Below are positions 9,242 through 17,630 of a DNA stretch of 64,000 bases, piece after piece. Under the pieces are notes generated by a model. That model ran no database searches and was not told the DNA's origin. It saw only the letters and a program-made list of their open reading frames with translations. How positions within the stretch are numbered: the stretch's first letter is position 1; each line of letters opens with the position of its first letter. Where the stretch lies: positions 165,775-229,774 of the forward strand of contig NZ_JAQAGZ010000013.1 in assembly GCF_027533625.1 (NCBI RefSeq), written 5' to 3'. Both the position numbers and the translations under genes were made by a program. Source of the DNA: Paenibacillus gyeongsangnamensis. GTDB lineage: Bacteria; Bacillota; Bacilli; Paenibacillales; NBRC-103111.

Positions 9242-9310
9242 ACAGCGGGCTACCAGCTCCAGGCGGCGGAAGCGATCGTCAGCGGTCTGAAGGATTATTT
9301 CGGTGATTAG
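9242..9310 (+). pseudogene. C-terminal scrap resembling N-acetylmuramoyl-L-alanine amidase
   Basis: A 22-codon in-frame tail (QLQAAEAIVSGLKDYFG, then a stop) resembles the final helix of Amidase_3 cell-wall amidases. It is richer in G+C than the surrounding AT-rich DNA and has no upstream coding partner. Only the similarity of the last helix supports the call. Confidence 0.3.
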
Positions 9311-9379
9311 GCCATATGCCCGAGCCCTCACTAATAAGCCAACCCCCGAATAAAATTATTTAAAATCATTTTTAGGGGG

Positions 9380-9820
9380 ATGCATTCATCCGTGAACAAG
9401 CATGTCTTAAAGATGAAAGACAGGAAGGTCATAGGAGAAGGCAGGGGAAGGATCGTGTTTCATCACGGCAAACGTCATGTGATGAAGATTGCCAAGAATG
9501 GATACGGCGTTCGAAGCAATAGGACCGAGATCTATCTCTATAATCACTGCCCGGCCAGCATCAGGAAATATCTTGGCCGCATTTTTGAATACGGTCAAGG
9601 CTGGGTTGTCATGAAAAAATATACCCGAAAATTCCCCGATTCCAAAAAGTACCGAAAAAAACTGTACCGCATCAAACGTAAATTTAAAAAATACGGGATT
9701 CTGCCCTTCGAAATTTATTCAGCCCGTTACAAAACGCCGAATTTAAGCAACCTGAGGCTCAACCGCAAGGGAAGAATCAAAGTCATCGATTTCGGGAATT
9801 TTCATATCCAACGGCATTAA
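9380..9820 (+). CDS. small protein-kinase-like protein
   Basis: A very basic 146-residue protein with the skeleton of an N-lobe and part of a C-lobe of protein kinases: a glycine loop (IGEGRGRIVF, residues 18-27), a lysine on the next strand (VMKIA, Lys36), a helix glutamate (Glu50), a hinge-like WVVMKKY, then NLRLNRKGRIKVIDFGNF with the metal-binding DFG at 137-139. There is no evident HxD catalytic loop before the DFG, and everything after it is missing, so activity is doubtful. Similar short kinase-like proteins exist in Bacilli (YrzF type). AGGGGG overlaps ATG 9380, so GTG 9392 may be the real start. Confidence 0.65.
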   Translation: MHSSVNKHVLKMKDRKVIGEGRGRIVFHHGKRHVMKIAKNGYGVRSNRTEIYLYNHCPASIRKYLGRIFEYGQGWVVMKKYTRKFPDSKKYRKKLYRIKRKFKKYGILPFEIYSARYKTPNLSNLRLNRKGRIKVIDFGNFHIQRH

Positions 9821-9962
9821 GCTGGAATACCAGGCAAGTCAAGGAAGGGTATTTGGCTCAAGGCAATAGACGCTTTAACTGAAAGCGGCTACCAAACCCC
9901 CTTGAAAATTTTCAAAAAGACGTATTGACGGATGCTTGAACTTTTGGCGGTGTAGATAAACG

Positions 9963-10088
9963 CGATGGCTACGAATTCGCAAGGTTCAACATTACGGGAA
10001 AGGAATTAATGTTCCGAAAGATAGACCGGGGCTCGGCATGGATGTCACGACGGTGAATGCGGTGCTGCGCAGAGCTTACCGCGTGTGA
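9963..10088 (+). pseudogene. C-terminal remnant of a mandelate racemase/muconate lactonizing enzyme family protein
   Basis: In one frame the last residues read GINVPKDRPGLGMDV followed by TTVNAVLRRAYRV and a stop. The PDRPGLGxD pattern is the usual tail of enolase-superfamily sugar-acid dehydratases. A stop codon lies immediately upstream of 9963 and the catalytic barrel is absent, so only a tail is left. Confidence 0.4.
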
Positions 10089-10138
10089 GGATCGGCATCG
10101 GAGGCGGGTTCAAAGTTACTCCATCGCAAACAAAGAGA

Positions 10139-10165
10139 CCGCCGGGGATGGCAGATCCCCGGCGG
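10139..10165. terminator. strong, possibly bidirectional terminator hairpin
   Basis: A perfect 10-bp stem (CCGCCGGGGA / TCCCCGGCGG) with a 7-nt loop, flanked by CAAAGA on the left and TCTTTG on the right that extend the pairing. It follows the enolase-family remnant and precedes the transposase fragment. Confidence 0.65.
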
Positions 10166-10202
10166 CATTCTTTGTCTTCCCCTTCACATAGCCGATAACG
10201 AA

Positions 10203-10802
10203 AAATCGGAGAATTGCTCTTTTCCAACGAAGGCGATTGAAACATTCCTGCGATTGATGTATCTCAAACGTCGCTATCATTTGGGCTATGAAACGCTTGT
10301 GCAAGAAGTTGGCGACAGCCTTACGTGGCGACGGTTTTGCCGTATCTCCATTGACGAACGCATGCCTGACTCTACGACGCTGATCAAAGCTCGTCAGTGC
10401 TATGGAGAAGAATGGATCGAGCAATTAAACGAACTGTTGCTTCAGAAATTGGATGAAGACAAGGTTCTCACACGACGCAAATTTCGTATGGACACCACCG
10501 TTGTGGAATCCGACGTCCATCATCCAACCGATGCGACCTTATTGCAAGATGGAATCAAGGTCATTACCAGGTGGGTCGGGAAAATCCGTAAAGTTGTATC
10601 CCATGCAACCAGACAGTTTGAGGACAAGACCAAAGAAGTGAGAGATCACGTCCTCTCCATTGCCAAACTGCTCCGCCGTCGTACGCAGGAATCTATGGTG
10701 GAGACCTGCTGGACTATTAGCCCTATTCTTTACGAAGTTTCTTTTTATACCATGGAGATGCATAGCGCAACTGTGTGGCGGATATTCGGAAAAAAGCTCT
10801 GA
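10203..10802 (+). mobile_element. truncated DDE transposase (DUF772-type N-terminus)
   Basis: The frame is open upstream of the first start codon and encodes an N-terminal DUF772-like region (FLRLMYLKRRYHLGYETL, then EVGDSLTWRRFCRI), followed by the first catalytic strand RMDTTVVESDVHHPTDA with its Asp. About 180 residues are present. The reading frame then diverges and stops, so the rest of the DDE core is missing. No terminal inverted repeats were found. The family resembles transposases I associate with the ISNCY/IS5-like group. It marks the right edge of the decayed stretch. Confidence 0.8.
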
Positions 10803-10886
10803 TACAAACCTATATTACAACGAATAACCACCGGACTCTTAATTGAACAATTTAGTATTTCCAAATCGAGCATTTTTGCACAAACC

Positions 10887-12107
10887 TTAAGCTTTAACAT
10901 AGCCAATTTTTAAGTGTGAATAAGTTAAATGTTTGTCTAAAGCAAAGGCTGCTGCTCCTAATGCACCACCAATCTCACCACAAGAAGCCTTTTTAACGGC
11001 TACATTTGCTGTTAGCGGGCTCATCGCCCGTTGATTCATCACTTGAGTAGCAACCTTTAGGTAATAATCGCATGAAGTTGGAATAGAACCACCCAAAATA
11101 ATAGCTTCCGGGTTTAGTGTATTAACTAAATTAGCCATTGCAATTCCTAAAAAAGAAGCAGCTTTTTCAACGACTTGCATACAAATCTCGTCCCCGTTAT
11201 CAGCCCCAAAACCAATCTTATCGGCTCCTATAAGCTGCAAGTCATAATTAGCATCAGGGTGAATTATAGACTTTTTCCCGGAGCGAAGAAGCATGCGTAT
11301 CTCTTGTTCCATAGCTGGACCTGTCGATAATTGTTGGAGACATCCATGATTGCCGCAAGGACAAAGCGGCCCATTGGGATCGATGGTGATGTGTCCTATT
11401 TCTCCAGCTCCCCCAATAGCTCCTGAAAGTAGTTGCCGGTTATTTAGAAGGCCAGCGGCAATACCAGTACCTATACCTATATAAATTACTTGATTAAATT
11501 CTTTCCCCGCTCCAAACCTGCACTCTGCTAATCCTCGAGCACGATGTCTATTTATTACGACGGTTTGCCATCCAATTTTCTCATGTACCATTTTACTAAT
11601 ATCAACATCACACCAACCTAAATCAGCAGCACTATTGATGACTCCACGATGAATATCAACAAGGCCCGGCATGCCTAATCCAATTAAATTGATCAGCTTT
11701 GATTCTTGAGCTTTTATAAAGTCAGCCAAATGATCTGTTAGCGCTTCAACGACGGTTTGAGGAGAATTATCTTTTGAGGGAACTGTAACTTTATTGATTG
11801 CGTTGCCAAGTAAATCAAAAGCGCCTAATGTCCAAACTTGGTTGCTATAATCGGCACCGAGGATCATATTGGTATTTGGTGTTAATTCCAATAAAGTCGC
11901 TGGACGTCCCCCTGTTGAATACTTGGATTCGGTTTCCTGAACGAAATTCGACTCCAATAATTCGGCAATTGTTAAAGAAATCGTTGCGCGGCTTAATCCC
12001 GTAAGCTTAGTAAGCTCAATTCTTGAAACAGGACCATTTATGCGTAAAGCTTGAATAATATTGATTTTTGCCCCTTTTTGATCTCCGTGATTATTCATTC
12101 TACTCAT
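10887..12107 (-). CDS. ROK family transcriptional repressor (NagC/XylR type)
   Basis: A 406-residue regulator. The N-terminal winged helix (about residues 15-70, GLSRATISLTIAELLESNFV) precedes a ROK sugar-kinase-like domain with DLGW, GIGTGIAAG, the GEIGH motif (His239) and the zinc motif CPCGNHGC (Cys249, 251, 256). GGAG lies 7 nt before the ATG. It is transcribed away from the sugar-uptake operon starting at 12514, and the 406-nt gap holds a 9-bp inverted repeat near its own start. Repression of both genes, relieved by the imported sugar, is inferred. Confidence 0.92.
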   Translation of the reverse strand: MSRMNNHGDQKGAKINIIQALRINGPVSRIELTKLTGLSRATISLTIAELLESNFVQETESKYSTGGRPATLLELTPNTNMILGADYSNQVWTLGAFDLLGNAINKVTVPSKDNSPQTVVEALTDHLADFIKAQESKLINLIGLGMPGLVDIHRGVINSAADLGWCDVDISKMVHEKIGWQTVVINRHRARGLAECRFGAGKEFNQVIYIGIGTGIAAGLLNNRQLLSGAIGGAGEIGHITIDPNGPLCPCGNHGCLQQLSTGPAMEQEIRMLLRSGKKSIIHPDANYDLQLIGADKIGFGADNGDEICMQVVEKAASFLGIAMANLVNTLNPEAIILGGSIPTSCDYYLKVATQVMNQRAMSPLTANVAVKKASCGEIGGALGAAAFALDKHLTYSHLKIGYVKA

Positions 12108-12138
12108 TAGATGACTCCTTATGCATACTTTTCGACAA

Positions 12139-12170
12139 AAATAACAATAAAATGTTTAGGTTTGTTATTT
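12139..12170. promoter_or_regulatory. inverted repeat, candidate operator of the ROK regulator
   Basis: AAATAACAA (12139-12147) and TTGTTATTT (12162-12170) are a perfect 9-bp inverted repeat with a 14-nt spacer, 32 nt before the ROK start. XylR-type ROK repressors bind AT-rich inverted repeats containing TTTGTT/AACAAA, which this resembles. A second weaker palindrome, GTACA...TGTAC, lies at 12179-12195. Confidence 0.5.
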
Positions 12171-12339
12171 ATTTTAGAGTACACCAAATTTGTACAAAGA
12201 CACAACACCTAATTGTTAAAAATCAAAAAAATAGCCGCTAAAATAAGAAAAAAGCTGATATGGCTTCCGTATGGGTCGACCTTCAGCAGAAAGTGATTTT
12301 AATGGTTCGAATATAAACCAAAATCAGTTAATTTAATTA

Positions 12340-12368
12340 TTGACATAATTGCTGCAAAAGCCTATGAT
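12340..12368 (+). promoter_or_regulatory. sigma-A promoter of the first carbohydrate operon
   Basis: TTGACA (12340-12345) and TATGAT (12363-12368) are separated by exactly 17 nt. It is the best consensus promoter in the window and points at the binding-protein gene, leaving a leader of about 140 nt. Confidence 0.8.
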
Positions 12369-12384
12369 CTAAGTAACCAAATGG

Positions 12385-12392
12385 AAGCGCTT
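12385..12392 (+). promoter_or_regulatory. cre-like site (possible CcpA roadblock)
   Basis: TGGAAGCGCTTGCT contains the palindromic core AAGCGCTT found in many catabolite-responsive elements, with about three departures from the cre consensus. It sits 17 nt downstream of the -10 box, a position where CcpA would block transcription. Confidence 0.4.
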
Positions 12393-12513
12393 GCTAACAT
12401 AAAGCGTTATGGGTCGTGAAATTTGAAGAGGAGAGGGGATGACTTTTTCAAAAAACTTATTTGTAGTGTCTAATGTTCCGTCAAAAAACATGCAAAAGAG
12501 GAGGTAGGTTTCC

Positions 12514-14238
12514 GTGATAAGTAAATCCTCACTCAAGTTATTTGCATCAGTGTTTATTGCTTTAACACTTATTATTGTCTCAGCATGCAGTAGTAATCCG
12601 GTTTCAAATTCCTCCGAAGCAAACCAGAATGCGGAAAAGAGCGCAAGCCAGAATGCAGATTCATCAAATTCGTCAGGATCTCAGAATCAAACAGGTAAAT
12701 CAATAAACGTAACATTTTTCGCATCGCCTTCGCGGAACGTTATCGATCTAAAGACAAACTGGTTTACACAGTATGTTGAAAAGCAATTCAATCTTAAAAT
12801 AAATTGGTTAATAACGCCAGCCAGTGACGTAACAACAAAGCAACCTCTACTTTTAGGAAGCGGCGATTATCCGGAGGTATTTTGGAATGGGAACTTTTCG
12901 CCATCCGATATTTTGAAATACTCTCAGCAAGGTATTCTTATCCCTCTTAACGATTTAATTAAACAGTATGCGCCTAATGTCCAGAAAGCAATCGATACGA
13001 TACCCGGATTAAAAGAGATTTCAATGGCTCCGGACGGGAACATCTATGGTCTGCCTAATTACAATTGGTGCTTTCATTGTTTCTGGTCCTCAAAATTTTG
13101 GATAAATACGAAGCTGCTCCAGGATAATGGTTTACAGATGCCAACAACTACAGAGGAATTTGAACATGTCCTTCAAGTTTTTAAGGATAAAGGCTTGATA
13201 CCGCTGACAGGTTCAGTTGATGGATGGCATCAAGACCCGACAGTCTTTTTAATGAATGCTTTTATTTATAATAATGGCACGGATTATTTAGATGTAAGTA
13301 ATGGGCAAGTACGTTTTTCTCCTGCGCAGCCGGAATGGAAAGAAGGATTGCAATATATCCACGAATTGTATGCGAAAGGTTTATTGGATCAGCAAGCTTT
13401 AACTCAAAAGCAGGATATTGTTATAAGGGATCTCTCCCAGCATAAAGCAGGTGTTGTGGCTGCAGGTGGATCAAACAATGTTATTGAAAACGGCGATGCT
13501 AATCCGGAATTTAAGTATTGGCTGAGCGTTCCCCCTTTGAAAGGACCCAATGGTGTCCAATACGCTGGTTTCTTTGGTAATGCGCCTAATACCCTGACAT
13601 TTGCAATTACGAATAGAGCTACAAAAGAACAAGAAATAGCTCTTATGAAACTTTTGAATTTTATTTGGACTCCTGAAGGAACCCAAATCTTAGATTTTGG
13701 ACAGGAAGGAACATATTGGAAAAAGTCGAACCAAAACGAATTAGGTTTGGACGGCAAGCCTGGTTTGTTTAATACAGATTGGAATAAGTTTTATTCCGGA
13801 AACGCGCGCCAAAATGATGGATGGGATCAAATGGGGCCTATTTTCCAATCTATGGAATGGAGGAATGGAGGGGTTGCGATTCCGCCATTCGGCCCAGGTG
13901 GTGCACAAACCTTGCTGCATTTAGAAACAATGAGGAATTATGCCGGCCATCAACCAAAGCAGGTATATCCAGGGGCAGTTTGGATACCGGTAGATCAAAA
14001 TCAACAGTATGCGATGTATAAAACCAATATCAATAAATACGTTCAACAATGGTCAACGGAATTTATTGCTGGGACAAAATCGATTGATAAAGATTGGGCT
14101 TCGTATCTAAAAGGACTTGAGGGACTCGGATTAAAGCAATTCATCGAAATGTCGCAAAAATATATGGGTAAACCCTTTGATACGAGCAGTTTTCAATCCG
14201 ATCCGAGTGTAGTCGACTACCTTTTGAAACTAAAGTGA
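12514..14238 (+). CDS. extracellular solute-binding lipoprotein of a carbohydrate ABC transporter
   Basis: A 574-residue binding protein of the LplA/YtcQ type (large family-1 carbohydrate binders). The signal peptide ends in a lipobox VSAC (Cys25), followed by a Ser/Asn/Gln-rich tether. The mature part has the usual features, including NYNWCFHCFWSSKFWIN and PTTTEEFEHVLQVFKDKGLIPL. It starts at GTG 12514 with AGGAGG 9 nt upstream. Two permease genes follow, but no ATPase gene; such systems in Bacilli rely on a shared ATPase (MsmX type). Base composition is markedly AT-richer than the second module. Confidence 0.93.
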   Translation: MISKSSLKLFASVFIALTLIIVSACSSNPVSNSSEANQNAEKSASQNADSSNSSGSQNQTGKSINVTFFASPSRNVIDLKTNWFTQYVEKQFNLKINWLITPASDVTTKQPLLLGSGDYPEVFWNGNFSPSDILKYSQQGILIPLNDLIKQYAPNVQKAIDTIPGLKEISMAPDGNIYGLPNYNWCFHCFWSSKFWINTKLLQDNGLQMPTTTEEFEHVLQVFKDKGLIPLTGSVDGWHQDPTVFLMNAFIYNNGTDYLDVSNGQVRFSPAQPEWKEGLQYIHELYAKGLLDQQALTQKQDIVIRDLSQHKAGVVAAGGSNNVIENGDANPEFKYWLSVPPLKGPNGVQYAGFFGNAPNTLTFAITNRATKEQEIALMKLLNFIWTPEGTQILDFGQEGTYWKKSNQNELGLDGKPGLFNTDWNKFYSGNARQNDGWDQMGPIFQSMEWRNGGVAIPPFGPGGAQTLLHLETMRNYAGHQPKQVYPGAVWIPVDQNQQYAMYKTNINKYVQQWSTEFIAGTKSIDKDWASYLKGLEGLGLKQFIEMSQKYMGKPFDTSSFQSDPSVVDYLLKLK

Positions 14239-14253
14239 TCTTTTAATCAAGGA

Positions 14254-14302
14254 ATGTACGGATGTTAAGGGGTTCGTATTTCACCCTCGAGCATCCGTAC
14301 AT
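14254..14302 (+). other. intercistronic hairpin between binding protein and permeases
   Basis: ATGTACGGATG (14254-14264) and CATCCGTACAT (14292-14302) form a perfect 11-bp stem, and the loop can pair further (AGGG/CCCT). There is no T-run, so it is more likely an mRNA-stabilising or attenuating hairpin that keeps binding-protein expression above that of the permeases. Confidence 0.6.
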
Positions 14303-14323
14303 ACTAAATTGGGGGAGGATAGT

Positions 14324-15286
14324 TTGGATCTCAACAAAATAATCGTTCCATCTAAGAGGTTAGATACAAGGTTCTCTTTGAACACTTATGCTAAAAAAAT
14401 AAAGAGGCATTGGCAGTTGTACCTTATAATCGCATTGCCTTTAGCATTCTTAATAACATTCAACTACGTGCCTATGTTAGGTGTGCAAATTGCTTTTAAG
14501 AATTATTCTCCTATTAAGGGGATATGGAATAGTCCTTGGGTAGGTATGCAGCATTTTACGCTTTTCTTTAATTCGCCTTATTTTTGGCCTGTTATCAAAA
14601 ACACTCTTAAAATAAGCATTTACGCTTTGCTTGTTGGAACACCGGCAACCATACTTCTCGCCCTGGCACTTAACGAAGTGAAAAATAGACGCTTTAAGCG
14701 GATCGTGCAGATGGCCACTTATGCGCCTTATTTTATATCAACCGTTGTGCTGGTGGGGATGATGGAGATCATCCTTTCTCCAACCACAGGACTCTATGGA
14801 CAGTTTGCCCATGCCCTTAAGATCAGTACACCCCTAGACCTCATGGGAAGTCCTTCTGCTTTTCCCTCTCTATATGTTTGGTCCGGTGTATGGCAAGAGA
14901 CCGGCTACGGCGCTGTGTTATATTTGGCAGCTTTATCTAATGTGAATCCTGAATTATACGAAGCAGCAAGAATCGACGGGGCATCGCGTCTGCAAAAAAT
15001 TATCCATATTGATCTTCCGGCTATTCAATCCACCATTATCGTGCTTTTTATTTTATCAATCGGGGGGCTCCTAGGGGTGGGATTTGAAAAAGCTTTCCTC
15101 CTTCAGAATCCTCTTAATCTCAGTACGTCAGAAATCATCGCAACCTATGTATATAAAATCGGCTTGGTGGATGCAAATTTTAGTTTTGCTGTTGCAGTAG
15201 GTTTATTTAACTCCATCATTGGATTCATTTTAATTCTGTGTGCTAACTTTTTGGCGAAAAGATTAACCGATTCAAGTCTATTTTAA
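14324..15286 (+). CDS. carbohydrate ABC transporter permease (LplB-like)
   Basis: Membrane component of a sugar importer, 320 residues with six predicted transmembrane segments, the first being LYLIIALPLAFLITFNYVP. The cytoplasmic EAA loop reads EAARIDGASRLQKIIHIDLP. I place the start at TTG 14324, 5-6 nt after GGAGG; an upstream in-frame TTG at 14309 has no such site. It is clearly paralogous to the permease at 21173, sharing WQLYL, QIAFKN/RN, SPWVG and QMATYAP/VTYAP blocks, which shows that the two modules are related importers. Confidence 0.92.
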   Translation: MDLNKIIVPSKRLDTRFSLNTYAKKIKRHWQLYLIIALPLAFLITFNYVPMLGVQIAFKNYSPIKGIWNSPWVGMQHFTLFFNSPYFWPVIKNTLKISIYALLVGTPATILLALALNEVKNRRFKRIVQMATYAPYFISTVVLVGMMEIILSPTTGLYGQFAHALKISTPLDLMGSPSAFPSLYVWSGVWQETGYGAVLYLAALSNVNPELYEAARIDGASRLQKIIHIDLPAIQSTIIVLFILSIGGLLGVGFEKAFLLQNPLNLSTSEIIATYVYKIGLVDANFSFAVAVGLFNSIIGFILILCANFLAKRLTDSSLF

Positions 15287-15301
15287 TCGGAGGAAGCCAG
15301 A

Positions 15302-16204
15302 TTGATATCAAATACGTTAATAAAAGAATCTACAGGCGATCGTGTGTTTTTGTGCATGCTTTATATTGGTTTGAGCATTATCCTTGTTCTTGTTGCCTAT
15401 CCTTTAATTTACATTATAAGTTCATCTTTCAGTTCTTCGGAAGATGTCATTGGTGGCAAGGTCTGGTTGTGGCCGGTACATCCAACGCTGTACGGGTATA
15501 AGGCAGTTTTTATCTACCCAGAAGTTTGGAGCGGTTATTTGAATTCAGTAATATATACGATTTTAGGATCTTTTCTTAGTGTCATTCTGACGATATTTTT
15601 GGCCTATCCGGTATCTCGAACAACTTTTTTTGGTCGTAGATTTGTCATTTCTTTACTTTTGTTTGCCATGATTTTTCATGGAGGGCTGATACCGTTTTAT
15701 TTAGTAGTAAAATCTCTAGGCATGATCAACACCATTTGGGCGGTATTCGTCCCAACATCTCTAAACATTTTTTCGGTACTAGTCGCAAAGACCTTCTTTC
15801 AGTCCACCGTTCCAAACGAACTTTATGAAGCTGCTCAAATTGATGGGTGCAATGATATTCGCTTTCTATTCCAGATCGTTATTCCTCTCTCTAAACCCAT
15901 ACTGGCTGTTTTAATTCTCTGGTCAGCTGTAGGCTTATGGAATTCTTACTTCAATGCACTTATCTTCTTAAACAACAAGTCTCTGTATCCTCTGCAACTG
16001 GTACTAAGGGAAATATTAGTGCTGAATAACGTACAAATGCAGTCCATGAATTTGACACCTGAATTGTTAAAACGCTTTGAAGATATGAAAAACTTGTTGA
16101 AGTATTCCGTTATCGTTGTCGCTAGTGTCCCCGTCTTGATGTTATATCCCCTAGCGCAAAAATATTTTGTTCAAGGAGCCATGATTGGTTCGGTAAAGGA
16201 ATAG
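15302..16204 (+). CDS. carbohydrate ABC transporter permease (LplC/YtcP-like)
   Basis: Second permease of the importer, 300 residues and six transmembrane segments, with EAA loop EAAQIDGCNDIRFLFQIVIPLS. TTG start with GGAGG 8 nt upstream. The N-terminal region (ESTGDRVF, then SASF-like SSSFSSSEDVIGGKVWLWPV) is shared with the permease at 22151. The pair would form the membrane channel that docks with the binding lipoprotein encoded upstream and with an ATPase encoded elsewhere. Confidence 0.92.
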   Translation: MISNTLIKESTGDRVFLCMLYIGLSIILVLVAYPLIYIISSSFSSSEDVIGGKVWLWPVHPTLYGYKAVFIYPEVWSGYLNSVIYTILGSFLSVILTIFLAYPVSRTTFFGRRFVISLLLFAMIFHGGLIPFYLVVKSLGMINTIWAVFVPTSLNIFSVLVAKTFFQSTVPNELYEAAQIDGCNDIRFLFQIVIPLSKPILAVLILWSAVGLWNSYFNALIFLNNKSLYPLQLVLREILVLNNVQMQSMNLTPELLKRFEDMKNLLKYSVIVVASVPVLMLYPLAQKYFVQGAMIGSVKE

Positions 16205-16239
16205 TTATTCAGGATCTGTATGAAAGGTGGAGGAACGAT

Positions 16240-17571
16240 ATGGGCCTGATTGGAAAAAATCTAATCAAGAACAACGATTTTTCAGAAGGGGTCATCGGTG
16301 AGATACCGTCATTTTGGCACGTTAAATCCCCTAGGGGTAACCTTGCCCCTCATTTTGAATTGGTGAAGACGGAATCCGCGACGCAAGAGTTAATGATTTA
16401 CGGTAACAACAATGACAACTGTGTAGGCTGCATCTATTCATCGTCATTTGTGTTACGTGCCGGAAGAACCTATCGAATGAGCGCGCAATTTCGGATCTCA
16501 GATGAGATCAACCCTTATAAAAATTTACTTTTTGCTTTTTATTCAAAGGATTTTAATGATGGAATTTTTCAATTTACTTCAACAACAGGATTAATCGAAG
16601 GAGAAAATCGTTTCTATATTCCTGGAGATGGCGATATTACTAGTGAAATCCGTATCTATTTTAAATTAAGCGGTCATGGAAAGACTTGGATCCAGCGCAT
16701 TTCTTTCGAGGAATGTGAATCCTTGCCGCCCAGAAGTGTAAAGGTAGCCTGTGTTGAAGGGAAGACGTCATTTGCAAATTGGGAGAAAGTACTGGATGTT
16801 GTCGGTCGAGAAAAGGTTGATCTGGTACTTCTGCCCGAAACCTTCCGGAGTACAGACACTTCTCAGTCAGAACCGATCGATGGACCAAGCGCGCAATTAA
16901 TGTCATCAAAAGCACGACAATACCAGATGCATGTTGCTGGAACCTTCTATCATTTAGACCAGACGGATGGCAACCTATATAACACGGGGCTTATTTTCGA
17001 TAGGAAAGGCAACCTCCTAGGAAAATACGATAAAAACCATCCTTTTAGCCCTGAATTATTAGATCGAGGCGTAACCCCTGGAACGGAAGTCCCAGTATTT
17101 CCCACCGATATTGGAAAAATCGGAATGATGATTTGTTATGATAGTTGGTTTACGGATATTGCCGAACTGTTGGCGTTAAAAGGAGCCGAGATCGTTTTAT
17201 TTCCGAGTGCCGGGTATTACCAAAGCATTATGACCGCTCGAGCTTCCGATAATTGTATTCGAATTATGGCCAGCAGCCTTGGAAGCCCGTTAGGAATATG
17301 GGACACGTCTGGAGCAGAAGTCCAAAACCCTAACGCGGATCCAACTCGGCATTCAAATTGCGACACTACGTTCCATAATGTCTATCATTTGGAAGAAGCG
17401 GGAATAAAAATTCTTTTGGCCACGCTTGATCTAAACAAATCTCCTTCCCCGCATAATTGGGGGGGGCCTATGAGATCTGCGCCGGGTGGTCGGCGCAATC
17501 GCAGGGAACAAAAGGAGTTATTATTCAACGAGATTCAAAGGGAAATTGAAAACCCGACTAGAAGGAAATAA
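16240..17571 (+). CDS. carbon-nitrogen hydrolase with N-terminal carbohydrate-binding-like domain
   Basis: A 443-residue fusion. Residues 1-160 look like a carbohydrate-binding beta-sandwich (opening NLIKNNDFSEG, aromatic-rich, ending IYFKLSGHGKTWIQ). Residues 165-430 are a nitrilase-superfamily domain with catalytic Glu200 (LLPETF), Lys265 (YDKNH) and Cys299 (MICYDSWF). Such enzymes cleave amide, carbamoyl or nitrile bonds. No signal peptide is present, so the substrate must first be imported, presumably by the transporter encoded just upstream. GGTGGAGG precedes the ATG. An amide-bearing sugar is a reasonable guess for the substrate; the exact reaction is unknown. Confidence 0.85.
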   Translation: MGLIGKNLIKNNDFSEGVIGEIPSFWHVKSPRGNLAPHFELVKTESATQELMIYGNNNDNCVGCIYSSSFVLRAGRTYRMSAQFRISDEINPYKNLLFAFYSKDFNDGIFQFTSTTGLIEGENRFYIPGDGDITSEIRIYFKLSGHGKTWIQRISFEECESLPPRSVKVACVEGKTSFANWEKVLDVVGREKVDLVLLPETFRSTDTSQSEPIDGPSAQLMSSKARQYQMHVAGTFYHLDQTDGNLYNTGLIFDRKGNLLGKYDKNHPFSPELLDRGVTPGTEVPVFPTDIGKIGMMICYDSWFTDIAELLALKGAEIVLFPSAGYYQSIMTARASDNCIRIMASSLGSPLGIWDTSGAEVQNPNADPTRHSNCDTTFHNVYHLEEAGIKILLATLDLNKSPSPHNWGGPMRSAPGGRRNRREQKELLFNEIQREIENPTRRK

Positions 17572-17630
17572 GCTTATATTGAATATCAATTCGAATAATT
17601 ATTCGGGTTAAAAAGGAGAGAGACGCCGTC

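Noticed and set aside
14254..14302. Hairpin after the first binding-protein gene considered as an operon terminator.
   Set aside because: No T-run follows, and the permease genes lie directly downstream on the same strand.
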